From Rhynchopus euleeides (lineage: Eukaryota; Euglenozoa; Diplonemea; Diplonemida; Diplonemidae), in assembly GCA_963210315.1 (NCBI GenBank), contig OY723256.1, forward strand, positions 2,294,001 to 2,358,000: a DNA stretch of 64,000 nucleotides. Reading direction: 5' to 3'. The notes under the pieces were generated by a model that saw nothing but the letters and a program-made list of their open reading frames with translations, ran no database searches and was not told where the DNA came from. Each line of letters begins with the position of its first letter. Position 1 is the stretch's first letter. The translations under genes were made by a program, and so were the position numbers. This document shows positions 9,924-20,045 of the stretch, piece after piece.

Positions 9924-12900
9924 GGCCTGTCGGTGTACCTTCTGCGCTTCACGGGGGAGCTGGCGCTGTCGATGGTGGGCGACGTGGTGCTGGACACAAC
10001 AGGCGTGGTGGGTGCCGCCCCTGCAGAAATGCTCCTGGGTGCACGGCACGACGCCCACCCCGTGCTTGCTGGGTTCGTCTACGTCGATGTCGAGAAGCTG
10101 GACGTCAACCTTGGGACGACGCGTGCGGATGTGCTGAACATCCGTGGTACATCAGTCCCGACGACAGTGCGGACGGGAGGCGGGGACGACACTGTCGTGA
10201 TTGCGTCGGACGCGCTGGTGCTGAGCACGGCTGCAGCAAGCACTGTGCCACACATCAGTGGGCGCACGGACTACGTCGAAGCAGCGCTGACCATCGATGG
10301 TGGTGCAACTGGGCGCAACCGTTTGCTGGTGTCTGACCGCGTGGGTACTGTGGGGCGCACAGGCACGCTGCTGGCCGGCAGCATGCAGGGCATCGCACCA
10401 GCAGACATCCTGTACAGCGGGGCAGACTACACGCGCGGCATCAGCGTGTGGCTCGGGCAACAGAAGGACAGCGTGGTTGTGAATGGCACTTACGGACCGG
10501 ATGCAAACGGGAAGCGCACGGTGACCTCTGTGTACACAGGGGCTGGGGACGACGTGCTGACAGTGGTGCTGACTGCCGGTACCGACGGCTTCTTTGTTGG
10601 CGGCACGGAGGAGGGCCATGACGTCATCTACGCTGGGGAGTCGACGCTGCCGCTGGTGCTGGTGGGCGGCACAGAGAGCGACGCCATCGTGGCAGGGCAG
10701 GGCGGTGACATCATCTTTGCCGACGAGGGGACTGCGCTGTTCGGCGGGGTGGACACGCTTGCTCAGCCGCACACATCGACGGCGCCACTGAGCGGAGGCA
10801 TCCTGCCACCCTCCGACCTGTTCACATCCGTGTGTGCTGTGAACCAGGGCAACGACACTGTGACGGCGTCCAGCCCTGCATCATTTGTGATCTTCGGTGG
10901 GGGTGGCAATGATACCATCGTGACTGGCAGTGGCGAAGATGTGGTCTTGGCCGACTACGGCATTGTACGCTTCACAAGCGGGCTTGTGACTCGCGTGGAG
11001 TCGTCGTGCGGGTCTGAGGGTGGCGACGACACAGTGATCACAGACGACGGCGCGGATATTGTGCTCGGGGGCAACGGTGTGGATACGCTGACGTCGAACG
11101 CCCAGAGTGACGTCCTTGTCGGCGACCACGCAGTCGTGACCTTGCAGCATGCGGGCGGACGCCTTGTCACGTCTGTGGCGGCCCACCTTCCTGGCAGCGG
11201 CAGTGGGGACGTGATCTCTTCTGGCAGCGGTGACGACGTGGTGGTTGGCGGTCCTGGGTCAGACACGGTGCGCGGTGGGAATGGTCGCGATGTCATCTTC
11301 GGCGACTACGGGCGGGTGGACACACCAACCGTGGCGAGTGACTTCACCTTCACGTCGTTGTTTGTGGACGAGAGCGAGGCCAGCGGGACACTCGACACCC
11401 TGTACGGCGGGGCAGACGAAGATATCGTTGTGGGCGGGCAGGGTGCCGACACGCTGTACGGGGAGGGTGCGGACGACTGGCTGATCGGCGACCACGGCAA
11501 CGGCTCCGTCTCGCCGAGCGTGTCGACACTGCGCAGTGCGAACACCATCGCACCTGTGCGTGGTGGGCCGGATGTTGTTGAGGGCGGGCCTGGCAACGAC
11601 CTCATTGCGGGTGGCTACGAAGCTGACACACTGCGTGGCGACGCGGACTCGGATGTTATCTTTGGGGACTACGGGTCGTACAGGGTGGAGGCAGGACGCG
11701 CACTGCTGGTCTCGACAGACACGACCTATGCTGGCGGGGGTGACGTGATCACTGCTGGCGAAGGCGGCGATTTCCTCTTCGGCGGGAGCGCCAACGACAC
11801 CCTCACTGGGGGCAACGCATCGGACTGGATCTTCGGCGACCACGGGCATGTGGAGCTGTCGTGGGGCTCCACAGCAGCTGGTTCACATGTGGTCCCTGCT
11901 GGGCTTGTGGCGGCCAGCCTGCGTGTGGGGCACAGCTTGACCCCTGCTGACGGGGAGGCAGACGTGGTGGTTGCAGGAGGGGGTGCCGACTTCGTGTTCG
12001 GTGGGCGTGGCGGGGACACGCTGGCTGGGGAGGCAGGCGACGATGTCATCTTCGGAGACCACGGCTCCGTGACGCTCAACACCACAGACGCAGTGTACGA
12101 GTCGGTGCACGCCACTGTCGCATCGGAGGGTGGCGGCGACACAGTGACGGGTGGGACTGGCAATGACCACATCTTCGGTGGGCAGGGCAAGGACATTCTG
12201 TCAGGAAACGACGACGACGACCGCGTGTTCGGTGACTTTGGGATTGCCACCCTGCTGCGCTCTGCTCAGCCGCAGAACTTCTACGTGTCGATTTTTGTTG
12301 CACACGGTGATGCGGACACTATCGACACGCACCACGGGAAGGACTACGTGTTCGGTGGGGCAGGGGGGGACACCATCGACACTCGCCAGGTTGGTGGGTC
12401 ACCTTCGCCACAGACAGAAATCGTGTTCGGGGACCACGGTGCCATCACGGAAGCCGGCACGTACACGGACTTCCGGTCGACAGCAACAGAACTTGCGGCG
12501 TGGGGCGGTGCGGACAACATCACGACAGACATTGGGAGCGACGTGGTCTTTGGCGGGCAGGGCGGCGATGTGATCACAACAGGCCGTGGTGACGACACGG
12601 TGTTCGGCGACTTCGGCAACGTGACAAGGTGGGCCGACTCACAGCGCAGCGAGAGTGTGGCGACAAGCGTCTTGCACGGAGGGGCCGACACGATTTCAGC
12701 TCAGGAGGATGATGACACAGTGTTTGGCGGCGTCGGGAACGACACCATCCTTGCGGGTGTTGGACACGACGTGGTCTTCGGGGACCACGGGCAGGTGATG
12801 CTCAATGGGGCTGACAGTACAGTCGAGTCGGTGGCCACCGAGAACGACCTGTGGGGTGGTGCAGACACCATCATCGGGAACGACGGCAACGACACGATCT

Positions 12901-15900
12901 TCGGCGGCCAGGGTGGAGACAGTATCACCGGCGACAACGGATACGACATCGTGTTCGGTGACCACGGCAAGGTGACACGCTCGCCCAGTACCCTCAGTGT
13001 TGTTCTCGAGTCGACGAGCACGGCCTACGGCGGTGCTGACACAATCGAAACACACGCCGACAAGGACATCGTCTTCGGTGGTTCTGGCGGCGATAGCATC
13101 GATGCCAACACAGGCGACGATATTGTGTTCGGTGACCACGGGAAGGCCGCGTTTGTGGGGACTGAGACTGTTCTGGAGACGATCAGCCCGGACCAGGGTG
13201 GCGCTGATACCATCATCGGCCACGACGGGAACGACACAATCTTCGGCGGCCAGGATGGCGACAACATCACTGGTGATGGCGGGGACGACATCGTGTTCGG
13301 TGACCACGGCAAGGTGACCCTGCAACCGGATGCAGCCACCGTGCTTCTCGAGTCCACTAGTGCGGAGTTCGGTGGTGAAGACACAATCGAGACGCACAGC
13401 GGGGCGGATGTGGTCTTCGGTGGCACTGGTGGGGACGACATCCACGCGAGCACGGAGGACGACGTGGTGTTTGGCGACCACGGGCGTGCGCATTATGTGG
13501 GGACCCTGACAGTCCTGGAGTCTCAGTTCACTGAGAACGACCTGTGGGGTGGTGCCGACACCATCATCGGCCATGATGGTCACGACACGATCTTCGGCGG
13601 ACAAGACGGAGACAATATCACCGGTGACAACGGGGACGACATTGTCTTCGGTGACCACGGCAAGGTGACACGCTCGCCCAGTACCCTCAGTGTTGTTCTC
13701 GAGTCGACGAGCACGGCCTACGGCGGTGCTGACACAATCAGAACACACGCCGACAAGGACATCGTCTTCGGTGGTTCCGACAGCGACAACATCGATGTCA
13801 ACACAGGCAACGACATTGTGTTCGGTGACCACGGGAAGGCTGCGTTTGTGGGGACTGAGACTGTTTTGGAGACGATCAGCCCGGACCAGGGTGGTGCTGA
13901 CAGCATTATCGGCCACGACGGAAACGACACAATCTTCGGCGGGCAAGACGGAGACAACATCACTGGTGACGGCGGGGACGACATCGTGTTCGGTGACCAC
14001 GGCAAGGTGACCCTGCAACCGGATGCAGCCACCGTGCTTCTCGAGTCCACTAGTGCGGAGTTCGGTGGTGAAGACACAATCGAGACGCACAGCGGGGCGG
14101 ATGTGGTCTTCGGTGGCACTGGTGGGGACGACATCCACGCGAGCACGGAGGACGACGTGGTGTTTGGCGACCACGGGCGTGCGCATTATGTGGGGACCCT
14201 GACAGTCCTGGAGTCTCAGTTCACTGAGAACGACCTGTGGGGTGGTGCCGACATCATCATCGGCCACGACGGCAACGACACGATCTTCGGCGGCCAGGAT
14301 GGCGACAACATCACCGGTGACAGCGGGGACGACATTGTCTTCGGTGACCATGGCAAGGTGACCCTCAGCCCGGAGGAGGAGGATGGCAGCCTGGCGCTGC
14401 TGGTTTCCACCTCCACGCCGTTCGGCGGGGTGGACAGGATTGACACACACAGCGGCAACGACTACGTCTTTGGCGGTGCCGCAGGCGACTTCATTACGAC
14501 AGATGATGGCGATGATGTGGTGTTCTCTGACCACGGTGCGGTGAACCTGTCCCTGTCACAGGCTGTGTACGAGTCGACATCGACGGAGGTGGTAGCGCAC
14601 GGTGGGGCAGACACTGTCGACACAGGGGCAGGCGACGACCTCGTCTTCGGCGGCCAGCTGGGCGACTTGATCCAGACGCACAGCGGCGCCGACACAGTGT
14701 TCGGTGACTTCGGGAGGGTCGAGGTTGACACAAGCGACTACCCTGTCCTGAAGACCTCTACGTCACCTGCACACGGCGGCGCCGACGACATCGACGCCGG
14801 GGACGGTGTGAACCATGTGTTTGGCGGTGCTGGCGGCGACGTGGTCGTGACCGGCAAGGACAGCGATGTCGTGTTCGGTGACCACGGGGCATGGCTCTTC
14901 ACTGACCCCAACAGCACACACATCACGTCGACCTATACCGGCCCTGAGCACAACGGCGGGAACGACCACATCACCTCAGGCGCGGGCAACGACATCGTCC
15001 TGGGTGGGCAGGGCGGTGACATCATCACCGCAAATGCGGGTGACGATTGGGTCTTCGGTGATCAGGGCTCAGTGCGTCTGCAGGCACTGCAGGTATGGGA
15101 TATTGCAGGCCTTCCTCCCCACCACACGCACACACTTCAGGTTGTGGAGTCCATCGCAGCGACGTCTGGGGGGGACGACACCATCTCTGGCAACGAGGGC
15201 AACGACTACATCGTCGGCGGTGTGGGGTCTGATGTCATCTTCGGCGGGAGTAACGAAGACCACATCTTCGGGGACAGCGGCGCCATTCAGCAGGCTGAGG
15301 ACCCGAGCGTGGGGACACGCAGCTTCACTGCCATCTTCACGACGTCGGAGCACGGTGCCAACGACACGATCGATGCCGGCACTGGCGACGACTTCGTGAT
15401 GGGGCAGCAGGGCGGCGACGTCATCACCGGGCAGGCTGGGCACGACATGCTGTTCGGGGACCACGCAGAGGCTGAGGTGGCACGCAGCAGCCACCTGATC
15501 CTGTGGGCAGGCACCACGTCGCCTGTGGATGGGCTTGGCGGCGACGATCTCATCTTCGGGAACAACGGGGAGGACTACCTGATTGGAGGCACAGCAAGCG
15601 ACACCCTGCACGGTGGGCCTGGGGCAGACATCATCCTGGGCGACCATGCGCTGTTCAACGCGTCGGAGGACGTCTTGCACCAGTACCAGTCTATCTTCAC
15701 AGCAGCGTCGGACGCAGGTTCGAACGACACTGTGTACGGCGGTAGCGGCGACGATGTGATCCTCGGCCAGCAGGGTGACGACACGCTGTACGGCAACGCA
15801 GGGGAGGACGATATCACTGGGGGGCACGACGTGCTGGATGGTGATGACGGGGATGACACCATTGATGGCGGTGCGGATGCGGATGTGGTGTTGGGTGACA

Positions 15901-17528
15901 ACGGGGAGATCATGCGCTTCCTGTACGCCCCGCCTGTGGTGCCACCCCCGCCGTCTGCAACCCCCACGCCTGCGACACGCCCGCATTTCTGTGAGGACTA
16001 CGAGGTGCTGACAGGGCAGCAGGGCGAGTTGGATCACTCTGACTACGGCAAGAACGAGCGCAAGTGCTGGACAACAGCGTGCCACGGAGAGACGGTGACC
16101 CTGACGTGGGACAGCTTCGACACCGAGAAGTGGGACGACACCGTGTCGTTGTACACAGTGGACGCTGCAGGGGATCTGAACTTCGTGTGGGTCAAGTCTG
16201 GTTCGTCTGTGCCTCAGGGGGGCACCTACGGGCAGGACGTGATGATCATGTTCTTCTCGGACAGGAGCAAGCACGAGGACGGGTTCAAGGTGCGGTACAC
16301 TTGCTCGGCTCCGACACCGCCACCACCCACACCCGCTCCTGCGCCTCTGGAGCAGATGTACGAGTCGGGCCCGCCGTATGTGCACGGCCTGCGTTGGCAG
16401 AGGCACGGGGTGCCGTTCGCCGACCTGGTTCGCGTGGTGCAGCGGTTCGACGACGTCGACAAGATTGCCGGTGACGACACCATCAGCGGCGGCAGCGGTG
16501 ATGACATCCTGCACGGGCAGCGCGGCGATGACACGATTCACGGCGACGGTGGTGCCGACGAGGTGTACGGCGAGCAGGGCAACGACGTTCTGCACGGCGG
16601 TGCCGGTCCGGACGTGGTGATCGGGGACATGGGGCTTGTAGTGCGGGCATTCCAGCCCGATGGCTCCCCCCGTGCTAACGTGAAGACGGGGGCCTGGCAC
16701 CGTGACGTGGTGCTGGAGGAGCAGGCGCAGGCTGCGCCGCTGTGGATCGAGACCAGCAGGGATACACACCCCGCCGCACAGGATGCCGCAGCACTGCTGG
16801 GCACAGACGTGCTGCTCTCTTCGGGCGCCTACGAACAGGACGGGGAGACAAAGCAGCTCGACCTGACGAGGAGCCAGCACCCGTGGCACACGGTGCTGCA
16901 CGGCCTGAACCTGCTTGACTCGGGGAACGATGTGCTGGCGGGCGACGACGGCGACGACGTGCTCATCGGGCAGCGTGGTAACGACATCATCGACGGGGGT
17001 GCTGGCAACGACTATGTGTACGGTGACACCGTGTCGTCTGTGTACCACTACGACTCCTGCCTGCCTCTGGTGGCAACAGTGGTACGTCTTCTGCGTGACT
17101 CTCGTGATGCAACAACAGTGTGGGGCGGCAAGGCCGAAGTGCCGTTCTTCGGGCATGTCCTGCACACGCCTGTGTGGATGCTTCCCGAGCAGACCTCACG
17201 TGCAGCGGCCATGCGTCCCATCGACGATGCTGCAGTGGCGACGCTGATCCCGGCTGACCTGGAGCAGATGCTGCTCACGGTGGGCACGGCTGACCTCACG
17301 CTGACAGGCCCGACCAACGGCAAGCTGCGCCCCTTCGTGGCTGTGGTGCCGGATACTCTGCGGCACGGAGCTGCGCTGTACGGCAACGACGACCTTTCAG
17401 GGGGTGCGGGCAACGACGTGGTGGTGGGTGATGCGGCGTTCCACCACGCGATGCTGAACCTGGAGGTGAAGGCCCTGGAGGAGGTGCGCGAGCACGCTGC
17501 CGCCCGGAGGATGACCTCAATAGTTTGA
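9924..17528 (+). CDS. Giant RTX-like extracellular protein, segment 3 (3' end cut off)
   Basis: About 2,530 codons without interruption. Most of it is a regular 40-60-residue module alternating GGADTI..G.GND, VFGGQGGD and VFGDHG motifs, which are RTX-type (GGxGxDxxx) calcium-binding repeats. A 231-residue block is duplicated in tandem (12840-14225). At about 15985-16310 lies a Cys-containing CUB-like or PPC-like domain, followed by a proline-rich spacer (PTPPPPTPAPAP). More RTX repeats follow to about 17430 and then a helical charged tail. A match to 22046 begins at about 17513, so the last codons and the TGA belong to a dispersed repeat. The natural C-terminus is therefore missing. No start codon is claimed, because the preceding frame joins segment 2 across the insertion. 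RTX proteins are usually bacterial and secreted, so a bacterial source is possible but unproven. Confidence 0.7.
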   Translation, partial: GLSVYLLRFTGELALSMVGDVVLDTTGVVGAAPAEMLLGARHDAHPVLAGFVYVDVEKLDVNLGTTRADVLNIRGTSVPTTVRTGGGDDTVVIASDALVLSTAAASTVPHISGRTDYVEAALTIDGGATGRNRLLVSDRVGTVGRTGTLLAGSMQGIAPADILYSGADYTRGISVWLGQQKDSVVVNGTYGPDANGKRTVTSVYTGAGDDVLTVVLTAGTDGFFVGGTEEGHDVIYAGESTLPLVLVGGTESDAIVAGQGGDIIFADEGTALFGGVDTLAQPHTSTAPLSGGILPPSDLFTSVCAVNQGNDTVTASSPASFVIFGGGGNDTIVTGSGEDVVLADYGIVRFTSGLVTRVESSCGSEGGDDTVITDDGADIVLGGNGVDTLTSNAQSDVLVGDHAVVTLQHAGGRLVTSVAAHLPGSGSGDVISSGSGDDVVVGGPGSDTVRGGNGRDVIFGDYGRVDTPTVASDFTFTSLFVDESEASGTLDTLYGGADEDIVVGGQGADTLYGEGADDWLIGDHGNGSVSPSVSTLRSANTIAPVRGGPDVVEGGPGNDLIAGGYEADTLRGDADSDVIFGDYGSYRVEAGRALLVSTDTTYAGGGDVITAGEGGDFLFGGSANDTLTGGNASDWIFGDHGHVELSWGSTAAGSHVVPAGLVAASLRVGHSLTPADGEADVVVAGGGADFVFGGRGGDTLAGEAGDDVIFGDHGSVTLNTTDAVYESVHATVASEGGGDTVTGGTGNDHIFGGQGKDILSGNDDDDRVFGDFGIATLLRSAQPQNFYVSIFVAHGDADTIDTHHGKDYVFGGAGGDTIDTRQVGGSPSPQTEIVFGDHGAITEAGTYTDFRSTATELAAWGGADNITTDIGSDVVFGGQGGDVITTGRGDDTVFGDFGNVTRWADSQRSESVATSVLHGGADTISAQEDDDTVFGGVGNDTILAGVGHDVVFGDHGQVMLNGADSTVESVATENDLWGGADTIIGNDGNDTIFGGQGGDSITGDNGYDIVFGDHGKVTRSPSTLSVVLESTSTAYGGADTIETHADKDIVFGGSGGDSIDANTGDDIVFGDHGKAAFVGTETVLETISPDQGGADTIIGHDGNDTIFGGQDGDNITGDGGDDIVFGDHGKVTLQPDAATVLLESTSAEFGGEDTIETHSGADVVFGGTGGDDIHASTEDDVVFGDHGRAHYVGTLTVLESQFTENDLWGGADTIIGHDGHDTIFGGQDGDNITGDNGDDIVFGDHGKVTRSPSTLSVVLESTSTAYGGADTIRTHADKDIVFGGSDSDNIDVNTGNDIVFGDHGKAAFVGTETVLETISPDQGGADSIIGHDGNDTIFGGQDGDNITGDGGDDIVFGDHGKVTLQPDAATVLLESTSAEFGGEDTIETHSGADVVFGGTGGDDIHASTEDDVVFGDHGRAHYVGTLTVLESQFTENDLWGGADIIIGHDGNDTIFGGQDGDNITGDSGDDIVFGDHGKVTLSPEEEDGSLALLVSTSTPFGGVDRIDTHSGNDYVFGGAAGDFITTDDGDDVVFSDHGAVNLSLSQAVYESTSTEVVAHGGADTVDTGAGDDLVFGGQLGDLIQTHSGADTVFGDFGRVEVDTSDYPVLKTSTSPAHGGADDIDAGDGVNHVFGGAGGDVVVTGKDSDVVFGDHGAWLFTDPNSTHITSTYTGPEHNGGNDHITSGAGNDIVLGGQGGDIITANAGDDWVFGDQGSVRLQALQVWDIAGLPPHHTHTLQVVESIAATSGGDDTISGNEGNDYIVGGVGSDVIFGGSNEDHIFGDSGAIQQAEDPSVGTRSFTAIFTTSEHGANDTIDAGTGDDFVMGQQGGDVITGQAGHDMLFGDHAEAEVARSSHLILWAGTTSPVDGLGGDDLIFGNNGEDYLIGGTASDTLHGGPGADIILGDHALFNASEDVLHQYQSIFTAASDAGSNDTVYGGSGDDVILGQQGDDTLYGNAGEDDITGGHDVLDGDDGDDTIDGGADADVVLGDNGEIMRFLYAPPVVPPPPSATPTPATRPHFCEDYEVLTGQQGELDHSDYGKNERKCWTTACHGETVTLTWDSFDTEKWDDTVSLYTVDAAGDLNFVWVKSGSSVPQGGTYGQDVMIMFFSDRSKHEDGFKVRYTCSAPTPPPPTPAPAPLEQMYESGPPYVHGLRWQRHGVPFADLVRVVQRFDDVDKIAGDDTISGGSGDDILHGQRGDDTIHGDGGADEVYGEQGNDVLHGGAGPDVVIGDMGLVVRAFQPDGSPRANVKTGAWHRDVVLEEQAQAAPLWIETSRDTHPAAQDAAALLGTDVLLSSGAYEQDGETKQLDLTRSQHPWHTVLHGLNLLDSGNDVLAGDDGDDVLIGQRGNDIIDGGAGNDYVYGDTVSSVYHYDSCLPLVATVVRLLRDSRDATTVWGGKAEVPFFGHVLHTPVWMLPEQTSRAAAMRPIDDAAVATLIPADLEQMLLTVGTADLTLTGPTNGKLRPFVAVVPDTLRHGAALYGNDDLSGGAGNDVVVGDAAFHHAMLNLEVKALEEVREHAAARRMTSIV
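12840..14225 (+). repeat. Two tandem 693-bp coding repeats
   Basis: Units at about 12840-13532 and 13533-14225 are nearly identical at the DNA level, including silent positions. A third unit begins at 14226 and diverges after about 150 bp. 693 bp equals 231 codons, so the frame is kept. Each unit carries several RTX modules. The high identity points to recent unequal exchange or gene conversion. Confidence 0.85.
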
Positions 17529-17866
17529 TTTTTGGTCCAAAAAATAGTTTGAAAATTTTTGAAATCTGGGTGCCCAAATTTTTTGCTCCTAAGACCGGCG
17601 ATTTGTAGGGGGACCCTTTCGAATTTTTTTTGGAGAAGGGTAAATTGAACGTTTTTGGCCAAATGAAGCCACTGCGACCATTCCCGGGCCTCGGAAATCA
17701 GATTTTGGCCCCTCAAATGCGGTGCCGGTCCGGACAAAAAACCGAAAAAATCGTGAAAAATGGCCCATTTTCCCCAGCCAAAAATGGGCCAAAAATGCCC
17801 CCGGACACCCACAGAGACATGTCCTAATCCGGGGTGCCAGTAGGGGGGACCTTTCGAATTTTTTTT

Positions 17867-18052
17867 AAGCACACTCGTGTGAGCGGAAAGCGCCCCACCA
17901 CAGCTGCAACCAAACGTGCTCTATACACTAACCCCACCCTTCATCAGGCTCAGGGTGTGATCAGTTCAGGGTTTTGTGTGTAGAAGCGTCAACGCAACAA
18001 ACAAAAGGAAATTCATCAGAGCGGTTGTAGCTGTGAAGTGATAGGGCGCTTT
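17867..18052 (+). mobile_element. Solo DIRS-type terminal repeat
   Basis: This 186-bp sequence (AAGCACACTCGTG to ATAGGGCGCTTT) matches the A2-B2 repeat of the full DIRS element at 48778-48963. The equivalent position in copy II of the host repeat (about 22392-22400) is an uninterrupted T-run followed by CGAGGAG, an empty site. Insertion added no obvious target duplication beyond T residues, as expected for tyrosine-recombinase integration. Its ends are weakly inverted (AAAGCGCCCC against GGGCGCTT). Confidence 0.8.
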
Positions 18053-18666
18053 CGAGGAGAGGTCAATTGAACGTTTTTGGACATCTGAGGCCACTGCGAC
18101 CATTCCCAGGCCTCGGAAATGAGATTTTTGGCCCTCAAATGGGGTACCGGTCCCCACGAAATTCCGAAAAATTCATGAAAATCGAAAGGTCCCACGCACC
18201 AAATTCTGCCCAAAAATCGTCAAAAATGGACATGTCATATGCAGCAATGGGGCACCAATCACTCCCCAAATTTTGCTCAATGATTCCACGGCAAGCCAGA
18301 TTTTCTGATCAATTCGTTTGTTTGAGCATGTTCCTGGCCCTTGTTTGGAAAGTAGATGACCCCTGGCTGGAGAGGACGGTTGTGCTTGACCGGACGGAGA
18401 GAGAACCTTCTCCATAACCACCTCCACTCCACAATGCCACAAGTGGCAGGAAGGCCGGGTGTTACAGGCCTCAACCAGGGTTCCAAGGCTCTCCACTTCC
18501 TGGCTGCGTCAGGGATCACCGGGTACAGCGAGCAGGATTCCCTGTCCTGACACCCCAGCATGTGCCACCGGAAGAACCCGAAACAGCAGCCCCCCCCTCA
18601 TGGGGGTTGCAAGAGGCACGGAAATCGTTCAAATCGGACCAAGTCTGAAAATTCGGCACTTTCTTG

Positions 18667-18775
18667 GGGGGCCCTCGCTACCAGTCACTGCTCGTCACAG
18701 CTCGTCAGACAGTGAGGGGAAGTGGGCCGTGGCTCACTTTTTCTCACTCAGTCACACTTGGTAGCGAAGGCCCCC
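18667..18775. mobile_element. 109-bp MITE (GGGGGCC TIRs)
   Basis: Terminal inverted repeats are GGGGGCCCTCGCTACCA and its near complement TGGTAGCGAAGGCCCCC, flanked by TTG at 18664-18666 and 18776-18778. The paralogous copy at about 23008-23015 reads CTTCTTGGGTACAA with no insertion, which confirms the boundaries. Relatives are at 32166-32270 and 57261-57353. A 3-bp duplication and G-rich TIRs fit a Harbinger-like MITE; that assignment is an inference. Confidence 0.8.
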
Positions 18776-18932
18776 TTGGGTACAAATTGCGGTCCGAAAT
18801 TTTCCAATTTTTTGAAAAAAGGCTAATTCTGTAAGGGGGACCTTTTCGAATTTTTTTTCGGGCACTTTTTCCACAAGGAAATGTCCGCCCTGTCCGCTAC
18901 TGTCCACTACCGATTTCAAGGATCCTCCTTTG

Positions 18933-19462
18933 TCCACGTAAAAGGGTGGCATTAACGCGCACCCGTAAGTGAGGGGGGGGGGGGTGTTTGGCAGTTCAGG
19001 TACGTAGGTGATTTTGTTTGTCCTCGAGAGCGGGGTGACGTCGTGGGAGGGAGTTGTTTTGAGGCCCCACCCCCAGGCCCCCTGCCCACCTGGATGGCTC
19101 ACCCCCCTCCTGGTGGTCCACCGGTGGGCAGCCCCTTCACCAAAGGGAACCAAAGGAATTGTAAATGGAAAGTAATGGGGGGGTGGGTCTGTGCAGGGAA
19201 GATGGCTCGGCGTGAAAAATAACCTGATGCCATGCAAGGTACTCCCCTAGTTTTCAATGGAAATTGGCCCATATCAACAGGAAATGGCTGGAACACCCGT
19301 CGTTTCAGCAGGTTCACCCGTCGTGCCGACGGGTGCCACCCGTCGACTCGACGGGTCCACCCGTCGAGTCGACGGGTGGCACCCGTCGTTTCACCCGTCG
19401 TCATTTCACCCGTCGTCCCGACTAGTCGTCCGGGCGACTAGTCCGTGGTGTTTGACCCCCCC
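18933..19462. other. Gene-free stretch with CACCCGTCG palindromic cluster
   Basis: No coding evidence. A G-run lies near 18970-18985. From about 19298 to 19440 many copies of CACCCGTCG and its complement CGACGGGTG form nested palindromes. The stretch ends in a C-run (19456-19462), where the 2.5-kb element starts. Confidence 0.6.
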
Positions 19463-19482
19463 TACACGACGCGCTGTCGGGG

Positions 19483-19650
19483 TCTTCGACTGTCGATTCG
19501 ACAGTCGAATCGACAGCAAAATCGACTGTCGACTGTCGACAGGTCGACTGTCGATTCGACTGTCGACCTGTCGACAGTCGACAGCTGTCGACAGCTTACT
19601 GTCGACAGGTCGACAGTCGATTTCGACAGCTATACCTGTCGACAGCTTCG
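19483..19650. repeat. CTGTCGA/TCGACAG palindromic array (left)
   Basis: Dense copies of CTGTCGA and its complement, separated by 0-5 bases and often overlapping as TCGACAGTCGA. The array can fold into many alternative hairpins. The matching array is at 21560-21985. Confidence 0.85.
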
Positions 19651-19744
19651 ACAGGTCGGATACTGGTTCACTGACCGGTAGACAGCCTGAGTGACCTGAC
19701 CCGGTCACTCAGACACTGAGTCATCTCAGACCCGTGGGTTTCGT

Positions 19745-20045
19745 TACCAGTTTCAGATTCAGATCTGCTGATCCAGAACCGCACCCTCTCCTGCCACACC
19801 AATTGTATCAGCTGCTCATGGGTCCGAGTGACGACGATAGCAATGACGATGGCTCCATAGCAAAGATGGCTACCACTGTCAAAGCTCATCTGGAACAGAA
19901 ACTGTCCCAGATGGAAGTCTCCTGTATAAATACAGGGTTCGGGTTTCCCACGAGTGTAACGCAGATACGTGCAGGTGTGTCAAGAGAGTGTGCAGCTCAC
20001 AGCAGTTCCTCATCCTTGGTTCTGAACCCCACAGTTCTTCGAATC
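19745..20045 (+). repeat. Dispersed repeat R4, copy 1
   Basis: Shares a core with 20768-21050 and, inverted, with about 50740-50945. Landmarks are AGATTCAG, CCAGAACCGCACCC, GCTGCTCATGGG, ATAGCAAAGATGG and GTCTCCTGT. The copies have diverged and hold no preserved frame, so this is an old element. Confidence 0.65.

Larger units (their letters stand above)
17513..18932 (+). repeat. Dispersed 1.1-kb repeat, copy I (with two nested insertions)
   Basis: It starts GACCTCAATAGTTTG and ends CAAGGATCCTCC. It matches 22046-23165 closely, except for a 186-bp DIRS terminal repeat at 17867-18052 and a 109-bp MITE at 18667-18775, both absent from the other copy. The short frames it contains are not preserved as one protein. 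It cuts off the giant RTX-like gene. I see no clear terminal repeats or target duplication. Confidence 0.8.

Noticed and set aside
12696..14534. 612-codon minus-strand ORF, and 509-, 347- and 698-codon minus-strand ORFs elsewhere in the giant gene
   Set aside because: Antisense shadows of a GC-rich, Asp/Gly-repeat gene; composition mirrors the plus-strand repeats.
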